This document shows, one piece after another, positions 16,235 to 25,124 of a stretch of DNA of 35,188 nucleotides. The notes beneath the pieces are model-generated. The model was not told where the DNA came from. It did not search any database and saw only the letters and a program-made list of their open reading frames with translations. Position 1 is the stretch's first letter. Every line of letters starts with the position of its first letter. A program made the position numbers and the translations under genes. Source of the stretch: Bacillota bacterium (GTDB lineage: Bacteria > Bacillota > Clostridia > Acetivibrionales > DSM-1351); the NCBI GenBank assembly GCA_023392075.1, contig JAEVZU010000052.1:1-35188 (forward strand). The letters are read 5' to 3'.

Positions 16235-17425
16235 ATGGAAGAAACTTTGCTTCAAATTGCTCTTATTCTGATATTTACAAAAATCGGAGGACTTGTAAGC
16301 CGGAAATTTAAAATGCCTGAAGTTTTGGGGGCATTGATCGCCGGCGTTATTTTAGGGCCGGCAGTATTAAGTCTAATTGAATACACTGAAAATATTAAAT
16401 TATTATCGGAACTGGGGGTTATAATGCTGATGTTTCTGGCAGGGCTTGAAACTAATGTAGAAGAGTTGAAAAAAGCCGGCAAAACCTCCTTTGTTATTGC
16501 CCTGTCGGGTGTGATCATTCCATTGATACTCGGTACCGCAGCAGCATATCTGTTTTTCACAGACTTCTGGGAAAACTTGTTTGTAGGAGTAATCCTTACG
16601 GCAACAAGCGTCAGTATTTCAGTTGAAACCCTTACAGAACTGGGTAAACTGAACACAAAGGCCGGAGTAAATATACTTGGCGCCGCAGTAATTGACGATG
16701 TACTGGGATTGATACTTATATCCATAGTACTTGCTGTCTCACAGACTCTGGGAAGCGGCGCATCAGGCGCCTCTGCAGCAATAAGTCTTACTTTGACCTT
16801 TGTCAAGATAATAGCTTTTTGCCTGATAAGTATAATTATGATAGCAGTAGTACCAAAGTTTATTAATAAGATATCCTCAGACAACAGGCACAAAAGAGAC
16901 CTGCTGCCTTATTCGATAGCAATGGCACTGCTTCTGGCGTTCGTATCCGAAATACTCGGAATTGCAGCCATAACCGGCGCATATATTTGTGGTCTGACAC
17001 TTTCACAGTTCATACATAAGGAATATATTGAGAAAAATGTAAAAGCAATCTCCTCTGGTTTTCTTTCCCTAATATTCTTTGCAAGTGTAGGTATTGCCGC
17101 CGATATCAAAGGGCTTGATCCTGAGGTTATACTGATCACCCTCGTAATGTTCGTAATTGCAGTGGTTGGAAAACTTTTTGGCTGCGGCGGCGCTGCAAGG
17201 CTTTTTAACATAAGTAAAAGAGAATCACTTCAGATTGGCGTCGGTATGATATCAAGAGGTGAAGTTGCAATCATAACTGCAAATATTGGCATGCAAAACC
17301 ATATTATTTCTGAGGAAATATACATTCCCACATTAATTGTTGTAATACTCACTACTGTTATTACTCCGGCATTGCTGAAAATAGTGTTCAATACCAAAAA
17401 AAATACTAAAGAATCGGTTGTATAA
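16235..17425 (+). CDS. CPA2-family Na+(K+)/H+ antiporter (NapA/GerN/KefB-like)
   Basis: A membrane exchanger of 396 residues. About 12 hydrophobic segments fill the protein. The N-terminal motif is KMPEVLGALIAGVILGP. The ion-binding Asp154-Asp155 pair is in AAVIDDVLGLI; in CPA2 proteins this pair is associated with electrogenic exchange. Another conserved motif is GMISRGEVAII near the end. There is no TrkA-N/RCK regulatory domain, so it is the short form rather than full KefB/KefC. I chose ATG 16235 because AAAGAGGG lies 8 nt upstream; a GTG at 16226 is in frame but overlaps that site. An intrinsic terminator follows the gene. The exchanged ion (Na+ or K+) cannot be decided from sequence. Confidence 0.92.
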   Translation: MEETLLQIALILIFTKIGGLVSRKFKMPEVLGALIAGVILGPAVLSLIEYTENIKLLSELGVIMLMFLAGLETNVEELKKAGKTSFVIALSGVIIPLILGTAAAYLFFTDFWENLFVGVILTATSVSISVETLTELGKLNTKAGVNILGAAVIDDVLGLILISIVLAVSQTLGSGASGASAAISLTLTFVKIIAFCLISIIMIAVVPKFINKISSDNRHKRDLLPYSIAMALLLAFVSEILGIAAITGAYICGLTLSQFIHKEYIEKNVKAISSGFLSLIFFASVGIAADIKGLDPEVILITLVMFVIAVVGKLFGCGGAARLFNISKRESLQIGVGMISRGEVAIITANIGMQNHIISEEIYIPTLIVVILTTVITPALLKIVFNTKKNTKESVV

Positions 17426-17445
17426 ATCAAGTATAAACTGCATGT

Positions 17446-17479
17446 AAAAGGCTGTCTCAATGGTAGACATGCCTTTTTT
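17446..17479 (+). terminator. Intrinsic terminator of the CPA2 antiporter gene
   Basis: aaaaggc-tgtct pairs with agaca-t-gcctttt with one bulged base, followed by a T-run. It begins about 20 nt after the stop codon. Confidence 0.8.
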
Positions 17480-17533
17480 ATTATGCGTCTATAATATTCC
17501 TATAAATTTTGGGCAATCTAAAAAATGGATGCC

Positions 17534-17561
17534 TTGAATTAAGCGTTCCCTTAACTATATA
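17534..17561 (+). promoter_or_regulatory. Possible promoter of the FAD/Rieske gene
   Basis: TTGAAT (17534-17539), a 16-nt spacer and TATATA (17556-17561), about 45 nt upstream of the start codon. Confidence 0.4.
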
Positions 17562-17607
17562 TTGGCGTGAACAAACTTTGTCGTGCTCGCGCAGACGGGA
17601 GTATTAA

Positions 17608-19137
17608 ATGCAGAACCTGATTGAAAAAACCCTTTTAAAACCTGTTGAGTCTTACTGGATCGGTACAACCCCTGCTACAGATTATCCTTCCCTGGAGGAA
17701 AATATAAAAACAGACATTCTTGTTGTTGGTGGAGGAATAACCGGATTAACCAACGCATACCTGCTTCAGAGGGAAGGTTTCGATGTAGTTGTAATTGATT
17801 CCTTCCGGATAGCTATGTCCACCTCCGGACACACCACAGCAAAAATAACTTCCCTCCACGACTTAAAATACTCATCCCTTGAGAAGAAAATTGGAAGTGA
17901 AAGTGCCAGAAGATACGGCGAGATAAATGAAAAAGCAATTTCACTTATTGAAGCTGTAATCAAGGATAATAATATAAACTGTGACTTCAGTCATCAGTCT
18001 AACTATGTATATACACTCGAGGACATGTATCTTCAAACTATAGAAAATGAAGTGAAAACGGCCCAGGCTCTGGGTCTGCCTGCCACTTATAAGACTTCCC
18101 TTGATCTCCCATTTCAAGTAAAAGGAGCAGTTTGCTTCAAAAATCAGGCACAATTCCATCCGCGAAAATATCTTCTGGAATTGGCAAACCTTATTGTAAA
18201 AAATGGAGGTCATATATATGAAAACACCACTGCTATAGATATTCATGAAGACAGAGAATGCAGAACCTCTATCAGAAATGGCTTCACAATCATGTCAGGC
18301 AAAGTAATTATAGCAAGTCATTTCCCCTTTTATGACGGCGGCGGCTTCTTCTCCGCCAGAATGTATCCCGAGCGCTCCTATGCCCTGGCTGTGAAAGCAA
18401 AAGTAAAGCTTTCGGGCGGAATGTACATTTCTTATGAGGAACCTACCAGGTCATTGAGAATGCTGCCCCTGAAAGATGAAGAACAACTGCTGATCATTGG
18501 TGGAGAACATCACAAAACGGGTAAAGATGATAATGAGAGTGAACACTATAAAAATCTCATAAAATATGCCGAAGATACCTATAAAGCTGTAGAAGTCCCA
18601 TACCGCTGGTCGGCGCAGGATTATACGGCCATGAATGAAATACCTTTCATCGGCCACCTTACCGGAACAAAATTAAATATATTTATAGCAGCCGCCTATC
18701 AAAAATGGGGTATGACCACAAGCACAGTCTCTGCAATGATTATCAGGGACATTTTGACACAAGGTAAAAGCGAGGTTGAGGACATATTCAAGCCTGCCAG
18801 ATTCACCCCGGTTGATTCGGCTAAAAATTTTGTAAAGGAAAACCTGGATGTTGCAGAGAGTCTTATATCCGGGAAAATTAATATGCCTCCCGAAGATGTA
18901 AATATTGAGCCCGGCGAGGGTAAAGCATTAATGTATAACGGCCATAAGGCAGGGGCTTATAAGGATCCGGACGGCAATTTATATATCGTGGATACAACCT
19001 GCAAACACCTGGGATGTGAAGTCCATTGGAATTCTGCCGAGCATACCTGGGATTGCCCCTGTCATGCCTCACGCTACAGCGTGGACGGAACAGTAATAGA
19101 AGGCCCGGCACTAAAACCCCTGGACAGGCTGCTATAG
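17608..19137 (+). CDS. FAD-dependent oxidoreductase fused to a Rieske [2Fe-2S] domain (YhfW-like)
   Basis: 509 residues. The DAO-family FAD fold starts with the dinucleotide-binding motif DILVVGGGITGL (about 36-47). A conserved STSGHTTAKIT segment follows, and a second FAD-contact region ends near AAAYQKWGMTTSTVSAM. The C-terminal Rieske domain (about 425-509) has the cluster ligands Cys465-x-His467 and Cys483-x-x-His486, separated by 15 residues. The combination suggests that electrons pass between flavin and iron-sulfur cluster within one soluble protein. The substrate is not known for this family. A GGGAG site precedes the ATG. It is a single-gene unit with the CPA2 terminator upstream, and no neighbouring redox partner. 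Confidence 0.93.
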   Translation: MQNLIEKTLLKPVESYWIGTTPATDYPSLEENIKTDILVVGGGITGLTNAYLLQREGFDVVVIDSFRIAMSTSGHTTAKITSLHDLKYSSLEKKIGSESARRYGEINEKAISLIEAVIKDNNINCDFSHQSNYVYTLEDMYLQTIENEVKTAQALGLPATYKTSLDLPFQVKGAVCFKNQAQFHPRKYLLELANLIVKNGGHIYENTTAIDIHEDRECRTSIRNGFTIMSGKVIIASHFPFYDGGGFFSARMYPERSYALAVKAKVKLSGGMYISYEEPTRSLRMLPLKDEEQLLIIGGEHHKTGKDDNESEHYKNLIKYAEDTYKAVEVPYRWSAQDYTAMNEIPFIGHLTGTKLNIFIAAAYQKWGMTTSTVSAMIIRDILTQGKSEVEDIFKPARFTPVDSAKNFVKENLDVAESLISGKINMPPEDVNIEPGEGKALMYNGHKAGAYKDPDGNLYIVDTTCKHLGCEVHWNSAEHTWDCPCHASRYSVDGTVIEGPALKPLDRLL

Positions 19138-19283
19138 GAGAAGCTGTCTTAAAACCAGGCAAATGATATTAATATACACTGATAACATTAAATTCTTAAC
19201 TTCATCATTACAATAAATTAGCATAAAGTTAACGCCATAATGCTACAATTAATGACAAAATACTATTATCTGAAGGTTGATTT

Positions 19284-21038
19284 ATGACTAATAATCGAAT
19301 TGAGGAAGAAATCTCAAAGATACTTGACAGGAAACAAATTAAAACGGTATTTCAGCCCATAATTTCTCTGCGTGACGGCTCTTTGCTGGGCTATGAAGCC
19401 TTGAGCCGAGTTAAAGGCGATTCCTTTATAAAGAGCCCGGATGAATTATTTTTTTATGCAGGGCAGTGCAACAGACTGTGGGACCTGGAGCTGCTCTGCC
19501 GTACCAAGTCCCTTGAGTCGGCCTTTTTGAACAATGAGCATCCGATGGATACAAAATTATTCGTTAATGTCAACCCTAATATCATGCATGATGTGAAATT
19601 TCGTCAGGGCTTTACAAAGGAATATCTGAGCCAATATGGCATAACTCCTGAGAACATTATATTTGAAATAACCGAACGCAATGCGGTAAATGATATGAGT
19701 AGTTTTAAAAGTACCGTAAACCATTACAAGGAACAGACCTATAAAATTGCAATTGATGATGCCGGTGCCGGCTATTCAGGACTTAACCTTATAAGTGACA
19801 TAAAACCCCACTATATAAAACTTGATATGAACCTGATAAGAAATATTAACGAGGACAGTATCAAGTTTGCATTGGTAAAGAGCATGATTGAATTATCGCA
19901 CATGGCCAACATTCACCTGATAGCAGAAGGGATTGAAACCAGGGAGGAAATGGCAACACTGATAAATCTGGGTGTTCACTACGGTCAGGGCTACTTTATA
20001 CAAAAACCCGTTGAAGAAATGGCAACCATATCTGCTGAAGTCATTGATATATTAAAGGATATAAACAGGAAAAAAAATCATACCTTCGGTAATCAGGTAA
20101 ACAGTATTTACATAGAAAACCTTACTACAGATGCTTATACAATCTCCCCGTCAACAAGTGTTGAACAGGTATTTGAAATATTTAAGAAAAATCCCTCAAT
20201 ACTTGGTTTATGCATAGTAAAAAACAATACAGTCATGGGTACTATCTGCAAGGCAAGGTTTACTTTAATGCTCAGCGGACAATACGGCTTCAGCCTGTAT
20301 CAGAAAAAACCCATAACTTATCTTATGGAAACGGATTTCCTGGCAGTTGACAGTCAGACTCCCATAAGTGCCGTATCACATATAGCCATGTCCAGGCCGG
20401 CAGACAAGCTTTACGACTTTATTGTAGTCACAAAAAACTCAGAATACCTGGGTACTGTGACAATCAAGGATCTTTTGCAAAAGACCACCGAAATCGAAGT
20501 GGTAAATGCCAAGCATCAAAACCCTCTTTCGGGCCTTCCCGGCAATCTGATCATTGAACAAAAGATAAATAAATGTATCAATTCTGATGATAAATATAGT
20601 ATTTTATATCTTGATATTGATAATTTCAAAGCTTATAACGATGTTTACGGCTTTGAAAACGGTGATTTGATAATAAAACTGCTTTCCTCAACGATAATGA
20701 AAAATGTAACCAGCGATCAGTTTACCGGCCATATCGGCGGTGATGACTTTGTAATAATCCTGGACAATTATGATATGGAATCGGTATGTAAAACTGTCAC
20801 TGAAGATTTTGAAAGAGATGTCCTGAAATATTATACTGAAAATGACATTAAAAACGGTTTTATAATAACTCAAAACAGACATGGACAGACTGAGAAATTT
20901 CCTCTGATCTCATTGTCCATCGTAGGAATTTCAAATAAAAATAATAAATATACGGATCAATATCAGATATCCGAGCAGCTGGCATACCTTAAAAAACAGT
21001 GTAAACAGCATAAAGGCAGCTGCCACTATTTGCTATAG
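19284..21038 (+). CDS. EAL-CBS-GGDEF c-di-GMP signalling protein
   Basis: 584 residues, no membrane segment. The EAL domain (about 10-255) carries Glu38 in YEALSR and keeps the metal/catalytic motifs EITERNAVND, IAIDDAGAGYSG, KLDMNLI and AEGIETREE, so phosphodiesterase activity is likely. A pair of CBS domains (about 270-400, from TDAYTISPSTSVEQV) usually binds adenine nucleotides. The C-terminal GGDEF domain (about 405-580) has LYLDIDNFKAYND and the signature GGDDF (485-489), where Asp replaces the usual Glu. It may be an active cyclase or a GTP-sensing domain. Architecture with EAL first and GGDEF last is the reverse of the common order. The ribosome site is GAAGG. It is soluble, so the signal is cytoplasmic. 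Confidence 0.94.
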   Translation: MTNNRIEEEISKILDRKQIKTVFQPIISLRDGSLLGYEALSRVKGDSFIKSPDELFFYAGQCNRLWDLELLCRTKSLESAFLNNEHPMDTKLFVNVNPNIMHDVKFRQGFTKEYLSQYGITPENIIFEITERNAVNDMSSFKSTVNHYKEQTYKIAIDDAGAGYSGLNLISDIKPHYIKLDMNLIRNINEDSIKFALVKSMIELSHMANIHLIAEGIETREEMATLINLGVHYGQGYFIQKPVEEMATISAEVIDILKDINRKKNHTFGNQVNSIYIENLTTDAYTISPSTSVEQVFEIFKKNPSILGLCIVKNNTVMGTICKARFTLMLSGQYGFSLYQKKPITYLMETDFLAVDSQTPISAVSHIAMSRPADKLYDFIVVTKNSEYLGTVTIKDLLQKTTEIEVVNAKHQNPLSGLPGNLIIEQKINKCINSDDKYSILYLDIDNFKAYNDVYGFENGDLIIKLLSSTIMKNVTSDQFTGHIGGDDFVIILDNYDMESVCKTVTEDFERDVLKYYTENDIKNGFIITQNRHGQTEKFPLISLSIVGISNKNNKYTDQYQISEQLAYLKKQCKQHKGSCHYLL

Positions 21039-21045
21039 CAAATAG
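21026..21045. other. Perfect 20-bp palindrome at the end of the EAL gene
   Basis: ctatttgctatagcaaatag spans the last codons, the stop codon and 7 nt beyond. It can fold as an 8-bp stem with a tata loop between convergent genes. There is no T-run, so any terminator role is weak. Confidence 0.5.
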
Positions 21046-21086
21046 CCTTACTATTGAAACTCCTGCCCTTCAAAAACATAGAGCTT

Positions 21087-21887
21087 TTATCTCATTAAAG
21101 CATGCTCCCTTTCTTCCTCTGCCTCTGCAGCCGGTATTTTACCAGAGACTTTCACCCCTGATAACCTCAAAACGATAAACGGCAGATAAAAAAGTATCCA
21201 CAGTACACACCCCAGCATAAAAGTGGGTATCAGATACCAGGGACTTCCCACCATGGCGGCAAAGCTCTCCATGGGAGAACCAGCCGCCGGATATCTCAAA
21301 AAGAAGTAATTCCCGTTGGTAACATGGTTAACCGGTATCATCAGCAAGGCAAAACACACAAGAATGGCTATGACCCCTGGAAGTTTTCTGATATCCGGCC
21401 TGAAGTCCATGCAGAAAACCATAAACAGCGGAATGAGACAGATAATGCCATGCACCAGCATTGTCTGCATATATATGAAAGATATGGCGGGATAATAGAA
21501 AACATCCGGTGTCAGCAGAGTCATCAAAGCTGATGCAAGGCCAATGGCATAGGAGTATTCCTGCAGAAGTCTGTTCCTTGTGAAAGCCATTACCGGCAGG
21601 ATAAGTGACATCAGGCTGCACAAATGCAGCGGCAGAGTATAACCCCAGGAAAACTCGCCGATACTTTTATACCACAGCATTTGGGCCAGTTCCAGCAGAG
21701 GAAGCAGCAAGGACATGCATTTTATTGCCTTCCACTTGATTTCTGCAGTTTTATTTTTAAACAATAATATTATTAAAACCCAGGCACAGGCAACCATGGC
21801 TAAAGCCAGCAGGTGCTGAGCCGAAAACAGCTCGTTTCTGGACTCCTCTGGTATCTGATCAATATATGTAAAAAAGTATTTGAACAT
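21087..21887 (-). CDS. YwaF-family (TIGR02206-like) integral membrane protein
   Basis: 266 residues with about seven hydrophobic segments. Recognisable family features include TLPLHLCSLMS near the middle, LLTPDVFYYP, and HGIICLIPLFMVF. Members are of unknown function; the fold resembles other small multi-pass proteins. I chose the ATG at 21887 because AAGGAGGGCACT precedes it. A longer open frame continues to 22205 but would overlap the trpB-like gene and has no ribosome site. It is convergent with the EAL gene and divergent from the trpB-like gene. The charged C-terminus (AEAEEEREH) is cytoplasmic if seven segments are correct. Confidence 0.85.
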   Translation of the reverse strand: MFKYFFTYIDQIPEESRNELFSAQHLLALAMVACAWVLIILLFKNKTAEIKWKAIKCMSLLLPLLELAQMLWYKSIGEFSWGYTLPLHLCSLMSLILPVMAFTRNRLLQEYSYAIGLASALMTLLTPDVFYYPAISFIYMQTMLVHGIICLIPLFMVFCMDFRPDIRKLPGVIAILVCFALLMIPVNHVTNGNYFFLRYPAAGSPMESFAAMVGSPWYLIPTFMLGCVLWILFYLPFIVLRLSGVKVSGKIPAAEAEEEREHALMR

Positions 21888-21963
21888 AGTGCCCTCCTTG
21901 TACATGCCTTCTATCGATATATATTCCAAATCATTAAAAATTATTATAAGTAAATTGCATTGA

Positions 21964-21992
21964 TTGACACCGGCAAATATATTGCTTAAAAT
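21964..21992 (+). promoter_or_regulatory. Sigma-A-type promoter of the trpB-like gene
   Basis: A perfect TTGACA (21964-21969), a 17-nt spacer and TAAAAT (21987-21992). The transcript start would be near 21999, leaving a leader of about 100 nt. Confidence 0.8.
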
Positions 21993-22029
21993 AATTATAG
22001 CATTTTGAAAAAATAATATTATGAGAAAT

Positions 22030-22086
22030 CCCAATTGTGCCATTACACTTTTGATGAAGATGTTGGTTTGAAAATGCACATTTGGG
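22030..22086 (+). promoter_or_regulatory. Leader stem-loop of the trpB-like gene
   Basis: cccaattgtgc (22030-22040) pairs with gcacatttggg (22076-22086) with one mismatch, enclosing 35 nt. It ends 4 nt before the GGAGG ribosome site. A 16-codon open frame (22021-22071, ATG to TGA) lies across it but has no Trp codons and a poor ribosome site. Translational control is possible but not shown. Confidence 0.45.
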
Positions 22087-22100
22087 CCCTGGAGGTTAAG

Positions 22101-23465
22101 ATGAGACGAGATGAGATCAGTAAAGTAATCCTGCCTGAAAGTGAAATTCCGAAACAATGGTACAATATCATTGCGGATATGCCCAATAAACCGGCGCCCT
22201 ATCACAGCCCTGCAACACTTAAGCTAATAGAACCCGGCGATATGAAAGCCATATTTCCTGACGAAATTATAAAACAGGAAATGACTTCCGAACGTTATGT
22301 AGATATCCCTGATGAAGTTCGTGAAATGTACCGCCAGTTCAGGCCCAGTCCGCTGTATCGTGCCAGAGGTCTCGAAAAGCAGCTGGGTACCACGGCACGT
22401 ATTTATTATAAATATGAGGGAACCAATGCCACGGGCAGCCATAAGCTGAATACGGCCATACCTCAGGCTTATTATAACAAGACAGCCGGAATAAAAAGAC
22501 TTGCAACAGAAACTGGAGCAGGCCAATGGGGCAGTGCTCTGAGCCTTGCAACAAGCCAGTTTGGTCTTGAATGCTCCGTATATATGGTAAACGTAAGCTA
22601 TCAGCAAAAGCCCTATAGACGGTCCTTCATGAAAACCTTCGGGGCAAGCGTCGTTGCAAGTCCAAGCAATCTGACGAACTGCGGCAGAAGTATTCTGGAA
22701 AAGGACCCGGACTGTTCCGGAAGCCTGGGTATAGCAATCAGTGAAGCCGTAGAAGATGCCGCAACACATTCAGACACCAACTATGCACTTGGGAGCGTAT
22801 TGAACCATGTCTGCCTGCATCAGACCATAATTGGAATCGAGGCTAAAAAACAATTGGAAATGCTGGATGAGTATCCCGATGTTATCTTTGCCTGCTGCGG
22901 AGGCGGAAGTAACTTTTCCGGTATTAGCTTCCCGTTTCTTCAGGATAAGTTCAAAGGAAAGAAACTGAGAGCGGTTGCAGTTGAACCGACAGCCTGCCCT
23001 ACTCTCACCAAAGGCGTTTTTGCCTACGACTACGGGGATACCGTAAAAGTAGCACCTATAACCAAGATGTATACTCTTGGTCATGACTTCATACCTGCCG
23101 GTATACATGCGGGCGGACTGAGATATCATGGAGATTCCGCCATAGTCAGTCAGCTCTACCATGACAAAATTATAGAGGCCAGGGCTTACGGACAAAAATC
23201 CGTATTTGAAGCCGCCGTCACTTTCGCAAGAGCCGAGGGTATCGTACCCGCTCCCGAGTCTTCGCATGCCATCCGCGCGGCAATTGATGAAGCAATCCTG
23301 GCAAGAGAAGCCGGCGAAGAAAAAGTAATCCTGTTCTGCCTGAGCGGCCATGGTTATTTTGACTTTACCGCCTACGAGAATTACTACAGCGGCAAGCTTG
23401 ACGATGTGGAGTATTCACCCGAAGCAGCAGAAGCCAGCTTAAAGAACCTGCCCGCCATAGAGTAA
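22101..23465 (+). CDS. trpB: TrpB2-type tryptophan synthase beta chain (PLP enzyme)
   Basis: Joins indole and L-serine to make tryptophan. 454 residues, longer than standard TrpB1 (~400), with the TrpB2 N-terminal extension (EIPKQWYNIIADMP). The PLP-binding Lys115 is in GSHKLNTA. The catalytic Glu lies in ETGAGQWGSAL. The phosphate-binding loop is CCGGGSNFSG, and the C-terminal motif is CLSGHGYFD. The ATG at 22101 follows GGAGGTTAAG; the open frame extends upstream to 22035 without a good site. No trpA or other trp gene is adjacent. This is usual for TrpB2, which does not bind TrpA well and may salvage indole or use phosphoserine (family knowledge). A strong terminator follows. Confidence 0.94.
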   Translation: MRRDEISKVILPESEIPKQWYNIIADMPNKPAPYHSPATLKLIEPGDMKAIFPDEIIKQEMTSERYVDIPDEVREMYRQFRPSPLYRARGLEKQLGTTARIYYKYEGTNATGSHKLNTAIPQAYYNKTAGIKRLATETGAGQWGSALSLATSQFGLECSVYMVNVSYQQKPYRRSFMKTFGASVVASPSNLTNCGRSILEKDPDCSGSLGIAISEAVEDAATHSDTNYALGSVLNHVCLHQTIIGIEAKKQLEMLDEYPDVIFACCGGGSNFSGISFPFLQDKFKGKKLRAVAVEPTACPTLTKGVFAYDYGDTVKVAPITKMYTLGHDFIPAGIHAGGLRYHGDSAIVSQLYHDKIIEARAYGQKSVFEAAVTFARAEGIVPAPESSHAIRAAIDEAILAREAGEEKVILFCLSGHGYFDFTAYENYYSGKLDDVEYSPEAAEASLKNLPAIE

Positions 23466-23539
23466 GCCTTCACAGCACATGAGCTGTTGAAAACCCTGCA
23501 TTAATACGAAAGCACAATTTAAAATTTCGAACTACGGTA

Positions 23540-23582
23540 AAAAGGAGTAGGAAAAGTTATTAAGGCTTTTTCTACTCCTTTT
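23540..23582. terminator. Strong bidirectional intrinsic terminator
   Basis: A 17-bp stem (23540-23556 with 23566-23582, one G-T pair) and a 9-nt loop lie between the convergent trpB-like and YdcF-like genes. The arm ends give T-runs on both strands. Confidence 0.9.
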
Positions 23583-23647
23583 AGTGTACAAGAAATTATT
23601 TTAAATTAGTGCGGGATACTTTTCCCTGCTCAAATGATTTGGTCCGT

Positions 23648-24421
23648 CTACCTGTCCATAACCAGGGATTTGAAAACCGCCAGATATTCCCGCAGGAATA
23701 CGTTGGGGTAAATATACCAGGGAGTACCTGCGCTTATACCGTAAGGTTCCAGGCCTGCCCTGCGTGCCAGCAGCTTTGATCTGAACATGTGAAAATCGTT
23801 TGTTATTATCATAACCCTGTTCAGTCCGGTACCAAGCTCCCGCTCATACAATTTCTTTGAAAATACCATATTCTCATATGTACTCGTAGACTTTTCCTCT
23901 TTGATTACAAGCTCTTCCGGAATACCGTGCCTTACCAGATATCTCTTCATGCCCTCGGCTTCGGTTATGGTCTCTCCGGTTCCCTGTCCGCCCGAAACAA
24001 TTACTGTTGTGCCGGGATTTTCAGCAATATATCTTAGAGTACTGTCAAGACGCTGAGCCAAAACCAGGGTTGGTGTTTCCCCATTAAGTCCAGCCCCCAG
24101 AACAATGACACAGTCGACTTTTTCATCCTTCTGTGAGATTGCAGAAGTTATCAGAACGGTTGAAACTATCATGAAAGAAATCAACCAAACAGTAAATGCT
24201 GCAAGTATCAATTTTCCTATTTTGTTGTAAAACTTTTTCCTTTTTTTATACAATTTGCTGTTTGTAAATATAAGTCCTGAAATTAAAGCCACTCCGCCCA
24301 GACCGGGAAGTATTATTCCAAAATCCATACTCCCGCTTCTGCTTCGAATAAATAACGTATCAAGAATACCTGCAACAGCAACAATAAACAAGCTTATTTT
24401 TATAAGCCTTTGCTTCCTCAC
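23648..24421 (-). CDS. YdcF/SanA/ElyC-like DUF218 membrane protein
   Basis: 257 residues. Three hydrophobic segments occur in the first ~100 residues, near 8-22, 31-48 and 68-95. They are followed by a DUF218 domain (about 100-250) with VIVLGAGLNGE, VIVSGGQGTGETITEAEGM, the STSTYENMVFSKKL helix and IITNDFHMFRSKLLARR. Family members are linked to cell-envelope integrity and vancomycin resistance in other bacteria; the reaction is unknown. The start is a GTG at 24421 with AAAGG 7 nt upstream. It is the last gene of a four-gene minus-strand cluster, 54 nt after the GerMN gene. Confidence 0.88.
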   Translation of the reverse strand: MRKQRLIKISLFIVAVAGILDTLFIRSRSGSMDFGIILPGLGGVALISGLIFTNSKLYKKRKKFYNKIGKLILAAFTVWLISFMIVSTVLITSAISQKDEKVDCVIVLGAGLNGETPTLVLAQRLDSTLRYIAENPGTTVIVSGGQGTGETITEAEGMKRYLVRHGIPEELVIKEEKSTSTYENMVFSKKLYERELGTGLNRVMIITNDFHMFRSKLLARRAGLEPYGISAGTPWYIYPNVFLREYLAVFKSLVMDR

Positions 24422-24475
24422 CGCATCACCTTTCCCCGTTACCTGAGAACCAATTTTCCGTCATATCTTCCGTGC

Positions 24476-25096
24476 TTAATTTGTCGATAATTCATACTTA
24501 TTACCATCGGCAGATTTGACAAATATACCGTTAAAACTGAAGTGATCGCTTTCCATATCGGGCACTCCTTCAACAGTAACTTTAAGCTTGCTTATATCGG
24601 GCAGATTAAGTATGGTCATTGCCAGTATATTTGTATAGGTTATACCTCCGGCACTTCCTATATTAAATTTGGCTGCTGTCTCTCTGGATAAATCAACAGT
24701 AACAAGGCCATCCTTCAATTCCGCTTTTTTTATACTCAGTCCTGTTGTTTTAAGAACTTTATTGACAGCAGCTGTAATATCCTCCTGGTATAACTTCTTG
24801 TCCACAGTTACATTTACTATTTCCTTCGGATTGTCGTAATCATCGGCATCATAATTATATAGCTTAAGATCCATGGTTTCCTTGGCCTGTCCGGTACTTT
24901 CCGATCCGGTTTGCCCTGATGAAGCCGGGGAGGTTGAAGCTGCACTTCCGGAGTTTGTTGCTGCAGAAGTGTTTGAAGCAGGCTGGTCTTTGATTTGGTC
25001 ATAAACCGTTGTGGTATAAACCAGAACACCTACAAGTATAATAATAAAAACGAACAATATTAAAGCTATAAACCTCAATTTTTTATTGTTATTCAT
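24476..25096 (-). CDS. Membrane-anchored GerMN-domain protein
   Basis: 206 residues. A single N-terminal membrane segment (about 8-27) is followed by a Ser/Thr/Ala-rich, low-complexity linker (about 38-68) and a GerMN-type domain (about 75-206) with LTVDLSR-like VTVDLSRETAAKF and ILNLPDISKLKVTVEGVP. GerM in Bacillus takes part in spore formation and germination, but GerMN domains also occur in lipoproteins of other function. The ATG at 25096 follows GAGGGGA. It lies 28 nt after the thioesterase gene and is probably co-transcribed with it. The extracellular/forespore face is inferred from the anchor. Confidence 0.82.
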   Translation of the reverse strand: MNNNKKLRFIALILFVFIIILVGVLVYTTTVYDQIKDQPASNTSAATNSGSAASTSPASSGQTGSESTGQAKETMDLKLYNYDADDYDNPKEIVNVTVDKKLYQEDITAAVNKVLKTTGLSIKKAELKDGLVTVDLSRETAAKFNIGSAGGITYTNILAMTILNLPDISKLKVTVEGVPDMESDHFSFNGIFVKSADGNKYELSTN

Positions 25097-25124
25097 AAAA
25101 ATCCCCTCTTACATATTATAATTT

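Noticed and set aside
16252..16893. 213-codon frame opposite the CPA2 antiporter
   Set aside because: It is an antisense shadow of a membrane protein gene without a ribosome site.
22021..22071. Trp leader peptide controlling the trpB-like gene
   Set aside because: The 16-codon frame has no Trp codons and a poor ribosome site, and no terminator follows it.
21888..22205. N-terminal extension of the YwaF-like protein
   Set aside because: It would overlap the trpB-like gene and its promoter. A good ribosome site supports the ATG at 21887.
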